This document shows, in pieces, positions 6,566 through 12,085 of a stretch of 12,085 bases of DNA (position 1 is its first letter; the number at the start of each line of letters is the position of its first letter). The stretch is from JAHEYG01 sp044229775. Lineage in GTDB: Bacteria; Bacteroidota; Bacteroidia; B-17B0; Aurantibacillaceae. The notes beneath the pieces were generated by a model, which was given only the letters and a program-made list of their open reading frames with translations, ran no database searches and had not been told where the DNA came from. The stretch is taken from the NCBI GenBank assembly GCA_044229775.1, contig JBGASH010000089.1, positions 1 to 12,085 on the forward strand. The letters run 5' to 3'. Both the position numbers and the translations under genes were made by a program.

Positions 6566-8244
6566 TAATATTTTATCTCAAATAAATATGTTTCTTCGGC
6601 GCCGCCCTCGGTGTGAATGAGTTTTAGTTTTTCGGGATACTTCTGCATAACGGGCTGAAAAATATTATGCACCGTATTAATTACTTGTCCGGTATTTTGT
6701 GAAGGATTTATTCTTAAGCTTCCAAGCATTACGTGTGTAACGCCGTTTTGTTTAAAATAGGCAAGGGCGCTATCGGGATTAGACTGATCGGTAGCGGTAT
6801 CTTTTTTAACAACACTATAAATAGGAAAGAACTTTTTACCGTTACCATAAACAAAACTCATGGGCGCTTTGCGACTGGCCACATAACTGTTTGCCGGTAA
6901 ACTATCGGCGCACCACTGACTGCATTTTAAGAAGTTTTGCCAATCGGGCGTATAACCATAATATTTATCGCCTGCTAAATTTCGTTTTACAATAGGATAA
7001 TTATCGCTTCCGCGCTTTAACGACGATAATAAAACAGACCCACTTAGTAAAAACGCCACTATTAAATAAAGATTTTGTCCAAGGCCGTTCTTTTTAACAC
7101 CGGTATAGAATAAGTAGAATATCAACATCAGCATTATTGGCATACATATTAAAATAATACGCGGTTGATCCCAGCGTGTTTGAAGAATAATGAAGGATAA
7201 CAGGAATTGGGCCACCGTAAAGATGCCGAAAAAGAGCAGGGGTTTGTTTTTCTGTTTAAATACAATATATAATCCCGTTAAGGTAAGCGCTAATACGATA
7301 AACGCTAAAAAGCCATACACTTCGGTCGAATCCTCATCCATAAAACCTAAGAGCTGAAAGAAGCGCTTGCTTAGGTACATATTGGTATTGTCGAAGAACC
7401 GGGAAATAAATCCGCTAAGATCTTCGTTACCCGCCGCTTTATTGTACGGATCTTTCAATAATAAAATAGCGCCTTGTCCGCTAAATTGATTTTGCGCGCC
7501 CCAAATGGCACGTACCAATAATTCGTAAAGAATTTTAAAAAGCGCAAAATTTCCAACGGCATATAAGGCGTTCTTCCATTGTTTTTCGAGCAGGAAAAAT
7601 AAAACCAAAGACGGTACCGCTACAATGGCCACGCTTTTGCAGGTACTTATTAAAAAAGTAAAAAGGCCCAGTAAGATCCATAATTTTAAATGCTTATTTG
7701 GATTTGGGTTAGTTTGTAAAGCATCATACAATTTGAAGAAGAAATAAAAGAAAAGCGATTGCAAAAAAAGATAAAATGCTTCGGTAAAGGTCATACTAGC
7801 GAAATAGAGTATAAGGTGATTACAACTCACAAATACCATTACCGGAATAAATATCACGTATGGGATACGCTTATTGAAAGCTTTAAAGAAAAAGAAAACC
7901 GAAAAGAAGTTGAAAACAATATTGGCCATTTTAAACAATAATAGTTTAAAACCAAATAATTTTGTCATTAATCCTAAAAACAAAACATATAACGGCGCGT
8001 TTTGGGTGTAAAAGTATTTTGGGAACTCGTGTACATAGCGCCAGCCTCCTTCTAAATACAGGGCATCATCATGAGCTTCGCTAATGCGGGCATTGAACAA
8101 TAAAAGCGATAAAAAAAGTGAAGTGATCAGGAAAGCATAGAACAGTTTGGTGTTGTTTTTTTCGCCCCAGGCCTCTAGTTTATCAAAAAGCGTTTTGCTT
8201 TGGGTTCTGGTAACGGTTTTTTTAACTGCAGCTGTTTTGGCCAT
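6565..8244 (-). CDS. GT-C fold glycosyltransferase, family 39-like, multi-pass membrane protein
   Basis: The protein is about 559 residues from the ATG at 8244. That start is preferred over one 27 bases upstream because MAKTAAVKKTVTRTQSK is a normal basic cytoplasmic start, and the upstream leader would overlap the promoter box. A hydrophobic helix (about 34-50) is followed by a periplasmic loop with an acidic pair, AHDDALY (Asp59, Asp60), and NAPLYVLFLGLMTKLFG at 82-98, the layout of GT-C enzymes such as ArnT/PMT relatives that use polyprenyl-phosphate sugars. Roughly ten further helices follow, then a soluble C-terminal domain from about residue 420 (KYYGYTPDWQNFL) to the end. It probably transfers a sugar to lipid A, glycan or protein on the periplasmic side. 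As first gene of the minus-strand set it has its own promoter box. Substrate unknown. Confidence 0.85.
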   Translation of the reverse strand: MAKTAAVKKTVTRTQSKTLFDKLEAWGEKNNTKLFYAFLITSLFLSLLLFNARISEAHDDALYLEGGWRYVHEFPKYFYTQNAPLYVLFLGLMTKLFGFKLLLFKMANIVFNFFSVFFFFKAFNKRIPYVIFIPVMVFVSCNHLILYFASMTFTEAFYLFLQSLFFYFFFKLYDALQTNPNPNKHLKLWILLGLFTFLISTCKSVAIVAVPSLVLFFLLEKQWKNALYAVGNFALFKILYELLVRAIWGAQNQFSGQGAILLLKDPYNKAAGNEDLSGFISRFFDNTNMYLSKRFFQLLGFMDEDSTEVYGFLAFIVLALTLTGLYIVFKQKNKPLLFFGIFTVAQFLLSFIILQTRWDQPRIILICMPIMLMLIFYLFYTGVKKNGLGQNLYLIVAFLLSGSVLLSSLKRGSDNYPIVKRNLAGDKYYGYTPDWQNFLKCSQWCADSLPANSYVASRKAPMSFVYGNGKKFFPIYSVVKKDTATDQSNPDSALAYFKQNGVTHVMLGSLRINPSQNTGQVINTVHNIFQPVMQKYPEKLKLIHTEGGAEETYLFEIKY

Positions 8245-8259
8245 AGGTTTTAAGAGACA

Positions 8260-8267
8260 CAAAAATA
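8260..8267 (-). promoter_or_regulatory. -7 promoter box for the glycan gene set
   Basis: On the minus strand this reads TATTTTTG, a full match to the Bacteroidota -7 element TAnnTTTG, 15 bases upstream of the ATG at 8244. The matching -33 element is not obvious. It would drive the five-gene minus-strand set and lies in the 98-base gap shared with the divergent methyltransferase gene. Confidence 0.45.
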
Positions 8268-8314
8268 ACAATTAATTTGAGGAATTTATTTTAAAAACAC
8301 CAATGATTTTTTGG

Positions 8315-8322
8315 TACCTTAG
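8315..8322 (+). promoter_or_regulatory. Possible -7 box for the divergent methyltransferase
   Basis: TACCTTAG matches TAnnTTTG at seven of eight positions and ends 20 bases before the ATG at 8343, giving a short leader as is usual in this phylum. No convincing -33 element is visible. Confidence 0.35.
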
Positions 8323-8342
8323 CGGCTGGTTAAGTCAAAAAC

Positions 8343-9104
8343 ATGTTTCACTTCCTTTTACGTACAATTCCACGCCCTATTCTTATTCAATTGAGCCTTT
8401 TATTCAGTAAAATTGCCCCTCTTGTATATTATGGAACGCGTTACGAAGACCCAATAAGCGGTAAAACATATCGTAAATTTTTGCCTTACGGATACAGCGG
8501 CCGCGCCAAACGTAAAAACGTGCTTTGTCCGGGTAGTTTATCATTGGAACGTCACCGGTTATTGTGGTTATATCTCAAACAAAAGACCGATTTTTTTACT
8601 AAAAACCATAAAATGCTTCATATTGCTCCCGAACAATGTTTTTATAAACGGTTCAAGGCCATGAAAAATTTGGATTATACCACGGGCGATTATAACAGTC
8701 CAATTGCCGATATCCATTTTGATCTGCATAAGGCTCCGTTTGAGAACAATACCTTTGATGTTATTTTTTGTAATCACGTGTTAGAGCATGTGGAAGATGC
8801 CGATCAGTGTATGCGCGAATTATTTCGCATTACCAAACCCGGCGGTTGGGGCATTTTTCAGGTGCCATTGGATACGTCGCGTGAAAAGACCTACGAAGAT
8901 AAAACCATTACCAGTGAAGCGGAGCGTGAAAAGCATTTTTGGCAAAAAGACCATGTGCGTTTATTTGGGTTAGATTACAAGGATAAATTAGCAGCGGCAG
9001 GATTTAAGGTGACGGTTGATGATTTTGTGAATACATTGAGTCCGGAGTTGGTAGATCGTTACCGCTTACCTGCAGGGGAGATGATCTATTTGTGTAGGAA
9101 ATAG
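8343..9104 (+). CDS. Class I SAM-dependent methyltransferase with CP-x-SLERHRL motif
   Basis: This 253-residue enzyme is a methyltransferase in which motif I is diverged to MLHIAPEQCF (91-100) instead of the usual Gly-rich loop. The acidic strand end is IADIHFDLH (121-129), and the clear later motifs are FDVIFCNHVLEHVEDA (138-153), with the NHVLEH common to this group, and GGWGIFQVPLD (167-177). Before the core lies a conserved segment, LCPGSLSLERHRLLWLYL (61-78), typical of a Bacteroidota methyltransferase subgroup; related proteins often carry additional Cys there, and here only one remains. The N-terminal 28 residues are hydrophobic and basic, suggesting a membrane-associated helix rather than a cleaved signal. 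It is transcribed away from the glycan set, so it is a neighbour with a likely related role, not part of that transcript. The ATG at 8343 is the natural start. Confidence 0.85.
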   Translation: MFHFLLRTIPRPILIQLSLLFSKIAPLVYYGTRYEDPISGKTYRKFLPYGYSGRAKRKNVLCPGSLSLERHRLLWLYLKQKTDFFTKNHKMLHIAPEQCFYKRFKAMKNLDYTTGDYNSPIADIHFDLHKAPFENNTFDVIFCNHVLEHVEDADQCMRELFRITKPGGWGIFQVPLDTSREKTYEDKTITSEAEREKHFWQKDHVRLFGLDYKDKLAAAGFKVTVDDFVNTLSPELVDRYRLPAGEMIYLCRK

Positions 9105-9224
9105 TTTCTGGTTACATGTTTCTTGTTTGAGGTTTTTAAAGTTCTTTTGAAACCTAATAATTGAAAAGCAAATTTTTTATTATGAAATGGTACAACCAGA
9201 AACCTTAAACCAGTAACAAGAAAC
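9104..9224. repeat. Intergenic inverted repeat made of gtttctggtt-type units
   Basis: The gap between two convergent genes consists of paired units. Left arm: GTTTCTGGTT (9104-9113) and GTTTCTTGTT (9118-9127). Right arm: AACCAGAAAC (9194-9203) and AACAAGAAAC (9215-9224). Each left unit has an exact reverse complement on the right, and since the two units differ by one base, the arms can fold as a nested hairpin with single mismatches. Inside lies a smaller hairpin, AGGTTT (9130-9135) with AAACCT (9150-9155), with an inner AAAG/CTTT pair. It may serve as a bidirectional terminator. Similar gtttc-rich short units occur between genes in many Bacteroidota, so it may be one copy of a dispersed family. 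Confidence 0.65.
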
Positions 9225-10512
9225 TTATATTACCAGATCCCCCACATTTTCTTCCTTCAAAATTATCTTTCGCAGCATATTGAGGGCGGCGTTAGCGGTC
9301 ATTTGAATATTTCGTCCTCTGTCATCGCCAAAAATGAATTTAAGCGCTATGGTTTTTTCTTCGTTTGCAACCGCTATCCAAACGGTACCAACCGGTTTTT
9401 CGGGAGTTCCGCCGGCAGGACCTGCAATTCCGGAAGTAGCGATGGCGTAATCGGATTTAAATTTTTTGCGCGCGTGCTCCGCCATTTGTGTCACACATTC
9501 TTTACTTACGGCGCCAAATTTTTCGAATATATCGTTGTCAACTTCCAGTAATTGGTGCTTTATGTGGTTATGATAAGGTACAACAGCGCCCATAAAAATA
9601 TCGGAACTGCCGGCTATAGCGGTAAAAAGCGAAGTAATAAATCCTCCTGTACAACTCTCGGCCAAAGAAATAGTTTTACGTTTTTCGCGCAACAATTCAC
9701 TTACTATTTTTTGAAGGGTAGGGGGTTCTTCGCCGTATTCTTCATAGCCGTAAATGAATTTCGGAATAAGTAATTGTAATTCGTTTATTTTTTCACTTAC
9801 CACTTTTTTTAGATCAGTAATACTATCGCCGCTGGTTGATAAACGAAGACGTACTATGCCCGGCTGCGGTAAATAAGCCAGTTTAATGTTATCCGCAGCC
9901 AGACCATCTTCCCATTTTTCTATGATCTCTGCGAGAGCGCTTTCTCCAATACCCTGGGTTAAAATGGTTTTGTGATAGATCGTACTCAGTTTGTTTTCGG
10001 CTTGCAATTTTGGTAAAACCACTTCGAGCATCATGGCCTTCATCTCATAAGGCACTCCCGGAAGCGAAACAAATACTGTTTTGTTTTTTTTCATCCACAT
10101 ACCCGGTGCTGTACCGTTTTTATTTTGGATAACAAAACAACCTTTTGGGACTTCGGCCTGTTTGCGGTTGATATCGTTTATCTGGCGACCGCGCTTTTCA
10201 AAAAATCCTTTTACTGTTTCTAAAACCCGTTCGTCAATTTGCAAAATAGTGTTAAAAAAATTGGCAAATACTTTTTTGGTGATATCGTCTTTTGTGGGGC
10301 CCAATCCTCCGGGTAATAATAACAATATCGGCGAGCGTTAAAAAAGCATCGTTAAGCGCTTTGTTAATGGCTGATTCGTTGTCGCTTACACTGGCCATGT
10401 GCACCACTTGTATTCCAATTAGATTGAGCTGTTGGGCAATCCAAACCGAATTGGTGTTGGTGATCTGTCCTATTAATATTTCATCCCCTATGGTTAAAAT
10501 TTCGGCCCGCAT
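9225..10512 (-). CDS. cinA: CinA-like protein (MoCF-like domain + NMN deamidase), one frameshift
   Basis: The gene encodes about 428 residues once a one-base frameshift is repaired. The N-terminal half starts MRAEILTIGDEILIGQITNTNS, the MoCF-like (competence-damage) domain, and runs to ADIVIIT; an extra base in the CCC run (plus-strand GGG at 10311-10313) then breaks the frame. The other frame continues correctly with GGLGPTKDDITKK. The C-terminal CinA domain has LAESCTGGFITS, ATSGIAGPAGG (the family usually has GPGGG) and EKPVGTVWIAV, the signature of nicotinamide-mononucleotide deamidase, which recycles pyridine nucleotides in the cytoplasm. Open pieces are 10252-10512 and 9225-10325. The rest is intact and well conserved, so this is either a base-calling error or a recent mutation. 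The start ATG at 10512 fits the family. A possible -7 box (TACATTTA on the minus strand, 10535-10542) lies upstream. Confidence 0.9.
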
Positions 10513-10526
10513 GTAAATAATGGTAT

Positions 10527-10534
10527 TATATTTG
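10527..10534 (+). promoter_or_regulatory. -7 promoter box for the DUF4197 gene
   Basis: TATATTTG is a full match to the Bacteroidota -7 element TAnnTTTG and ends 25 bases before the ATG at 10560. On the opposite strand the next eight bases (10535-10542) read TACATTTA, a near match pointing at cinA, so the 47-base gap may hold two back-to-back promoters. No good -33 element is seen for either. Confidence 0.45.
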
Positions 10535-10559
10535 TAAATGTATAAGTAAAATTTAAACT

Positions 10560-11333
10560 ATGAAAAACCTTATCTTATTAATTTCAATATTTATTCTTAG
10601 CGCGAACCTTCAGGCACAAACCTTAAAGGAAAAACTTAAAGCAAAGGAAGATTCTGCAAAGGCCAAGCTTGCCCGGGCCGAAAAAAAAGTAGTTGGTACA
10701 CCAACGGCTACCGCGCCATCGCTTACCAACGATGAAGTTATTCAGGGTTTGCGTGAAGCCCTAACTGTAGGGACTAACAGCGCCACTTCATTGGCAAGTA
10801 AAGCCGATGGTTATTATAAAAACCCGCGTTTATTTATTCCATGGCCAGAAGAAGCAAAGGACATGAAAGAAAAACTGATCAAGTTAGGCTATCAAAAAAA
10901 GATCACCGAATTTGAGACGAGTTTGAACCGTGCAGCAGAGGAAGCAGCCAAGAACGCCGCTCCGATCTTTATTGATGCCATAAAAAACATGAGCATCAGC
11001 GATGGATTTGCGATATTAAATGGCAGTAGTGATACGGCCGCAACGAATTATCTTCGTAAAAACACTTATAGTCCGCTTTACGATAAATTTTTGCCGGTGG
11101 TAAAAGATGCCATCAATAAAGTAAAGGTTACCAGCTATTGGAATCCATTGGTTACAACCTATAATAAGATACCGGGTGTAAAAAAACAGAATCCAAATTT
11201 GGATGATTATGTTACCAAAAAGGGCGCTAATGGGTTATTTGTCTTAGTGGCCGACGAAGAAGCTAAGATCCGAAAAGATCCTCTCGCCAGGGTATCTGAT
11301 ATTTTGAAAAAGGTATTTGGATTTAAAAAATAA
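10560..11333 (+). CDS. Exported DUF4197 family protein
   Basis: The 257-residue product opens with a classical signal peptide, MKNLILLISIFILSANLQAQ, with likely cleavage after AQ at residue 20. A charged, Lys/Ala-rich linker follows (LKEKLKAKEDSAKAKLARAEKK), probably helical. The DUF4197 domain begins at about residue 55: LTNDEVIQGLREALTVGTNSAT, then YYKNPRLFIPWPEEA, NAAPIFIDAIKNMSISDGFAIL, DTAATNYLRKNT, and the end segment ADEEAKIRKDPLARVSDILKKVFG, all typical of the family. The function of DUF4197 is not known; members are periplasmic or outer-membrane-associated in Proteobacteria and Bacteroidota. The gene stands alone, divergent from cinA, with its own promoter box and a strong terminator 30 bases after the stop. 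The linker is longer than in many members. Identity is firm from the pattern; the role is open. Confidence 0.92.
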   Translation: MKNLILLISIFILSANLQAQTLKEKLKAKEDSAKAKLARAEKKVVGTPTATAPSLTNDEVIQGLREALTVGTNSATSLASKADGYYKNPRLFIPWPEEAKDMKEKLIKLGYQKKITEFETSLNRAAEEAAKNAAPIFIDAIKNMSISDGFAILNGSSDTAATNYLRKNTYSPLYDKFLPVVKDAINKVKVTSYWNPLVTTYNKIPGVKKQNPNLDDYVTKKGANGLFVLVADEEAKIRKDPLARVSDILKKVFGFKK

Positions 11334-11362
11334 ACCTAATAAAACTCTTAATAACACGTTAA

Positions 11363-11393
11363 TAATCCCGCTACTTGGCGGGATTAATTTTTT
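11363..11393 (+). terminator. Rho-independent terminator after the DUF4197 gene
   Basis: A perfect 9-base stem (TAATCCCGC, 11363-11371; GCGGGATTA, 11378-11386) closes a 6-base loop (TACTTG), followed one base later by a run of six T (11388-11393). It is 29 bases downstream of the DUF4197 stop and ends where the -7 box of the next gene begins. Confidence 0.85.
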
Positions 11394-11400
11394 ATATTTG
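11393..11400 (+). promoter_or_regulatory. -7 promoter box for the YfhO-like gene
   Basis: TATATTTG is a full match to TAnnTTTG, ending 18 bases before the ATG at 11419. It begins at the last T of the terminator's T-run. A TTG in the terminator loop (11375-11377) is too close to serve as a normal -33 element, so that part is unresolved. Confidence 0.5.
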
Positions 11401-11418
11401 TCATACTAAAATTTACGC

Positions 11419-12085
11419 ATGAAATTTTCTTTTAAAAAGTATCTCCCTCATTTGGCGGCAGTGGCCGTATTCGTTGTTTTAACGTTGGTGTATTTTAAGC
11501 CCTTAATGAGCGGTAAAGTATTAAGTCAGGGTGATATCTCTCGCGCGCGAGATATGGCAAAAGAAGTAGTTGATTTTAGGAATAAAGAAAAAGCCGAAGC
11601 CCTTTGGACCAACTCCATGTTTGGTGGTATGCCTGCCTATCAGATCTCGGTAATTTATCCGGGTAATTGGTTAAGTAAGATCGATCAGGGAATTAAGATC
11701 CTTGTACCGCATCCCGCTGGTTTTATTTTTCTATGCTTCCTTGGGTTTTTTATTTTATTGCTTTGTTTGGAAATAGATCCCTGGCTGGCATTAGTAGGGA
11801 GTATTGGTTATGGATTGTCTTCCTATTTTTTGATCGCGTTAGAAGCAGGACATAATTCGAAGATCAATGCTTTGGGTTATTTGCCTGCCATGATAGGTGG
11901 AATTATTTTAATTTTTAAAGGACGTTACTGGTTGGGTTCGGCGGTAACGCTTTTGTTCATGGCTTTAGAACTTAATGCCAACCACGTTCAAATAACCTAT
12001 TATGGTTTTATGATTGTGGGAACTATTATCGTTACGTATTTTTATTACGCGATTAAAGAAAAACAATTACCTTCTTTTTTTAAAG
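11419..12085 (+). CDS. YfhO-like large membrane protein, 5' part only
   Basis: From ATG at 11419 the frame is open to the window end, giving the first 222 residues. The start MKFSFKKYLPHLAAVAVFVVLTLVYFKPLMSGKVLSQGDI is a short basic segment, one helix, and a periplasmic loop. The loop continues with LWTNSMFGGMPAYQIS (residues about 68-83), characteristic of the Bacteroidota YfhO-like family, which has GT-C-like topology. Further helices follow, around residues 110-125, 128-145, 160-170, 174-190 and 195-212. Full proteins of this kind are usually 800 residues or more, so most of it is missing. In Bacillus, YfhO adds sugar to lipoteichoic acid; in Bacteroidota the role is not established, and glycosyl transfer from a lipid carrier is the likely idea. 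It has its own promoter box right after the upstream terminator. Confidence 0.75.
   Translation, partial: MKFSFKKYLPHLAAVAVFVVLTLVYFKPLMSGKVLSQGDISRARDMAKEVVDFRNKEKAEALWTNSMFGGMPAYQISVIYPGNWLSKIDQGIKILVPHPAGFIFLCFLGFFILLLCLEIDPWLALVGSIGYGLSSYFLIALEAGHNSKINALGYLPAMIGGIILIFKGRYWLGSAVTLLFMALELNANHVQITYYGFMIVGTIIVTYFYYAIKEKQLPSFFK

Noticed and set aside
9104..9224. CRISPR array
   Set aside because: Units are 10 bases, inverted rather than direct, irregularly spaced, and no cas gene is present.
9303..9773. Two plus-strand frames opposite cinA
   Set aside because: They are antisense shadows of a well-conserved cinA coding region.
10300..10325. Programmed frameshift in cinA
   Set aside because: There is no slippery heptamer or following structure that I can see, and cinA is not known to use one; a miscalled G run is simpler.

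Overview
The window looks like chromosomal DNA from a member of the Bacteroidota. Three things point there: a type IX secretion (T9SS) C-terminal sorting domain in the first gene, several start-proximal boxes matching the Bacteroidota -7 promoter element TAnnTTTG, and no recognisable Shine-Dalgarno sequences ahead of most genes. The DNA is AT-rich. Gene families (Pmp3/YqaE, DUF4197, methyltransferase-GT2 fusion, YfhO-like membrane protein) also fit that phylum. I cannot place it more precisely.

Region 1 (1-2205) is damaged. Three recognisable genes are each broken by several single-base indels: the end of a T9SS-exported protein (1-754, which also has an in-frame TGA), a zinc-ribbon membrane protein (808-1371), and a secreted Cys-motif protein (1846-2205). 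Their diagnostic residues survive when the frame is switched, so either the decay is very recent or the base calling is poor here. Two small unrecognised reading frames (1383-1592, 1640-1828) lie among them. Region 2 (2261-2897) holds two intact small genes, a Pmp3/YqaE membrane peptide and a Cys-rich lipoprotein, followed by intergenic inverted-repeat DNA.

Region 3 (2898-8244, minus strand) is a compact set of five genes, transcribed in this order: a GT39-like GT-C glycosyltransferase, an FkbM methyltransferase, a class I methyltransferase, a seven-helix membrane protein, and a methyltransferase-GT2 fusion. The first four overlap or nearly touch; the last follows after a 70-base gap. A further methyltransferase (8343-9104) is divergent from this set. 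Together they look like a surface-glycan or lipid-linked-sugar assembly and O-methylation locus; the actual product cannot be read from sequence.

Region 4 (9225-12085) holds cinA (minus strand, with one frameshift inside its GGLGPT motif), a divergent DUF4197 exported protein ending at a clear rho-independent terminator, and the start of a large YfhO-like membrane protein that runs off the window. I saw no tRNA, rRNA, CRISPR, transposase or phage gene. I do not see convincing evidence of an undescribed system; the best leads are the seven-helix protein in the glycan cluster and the concentration of indels at the left end.
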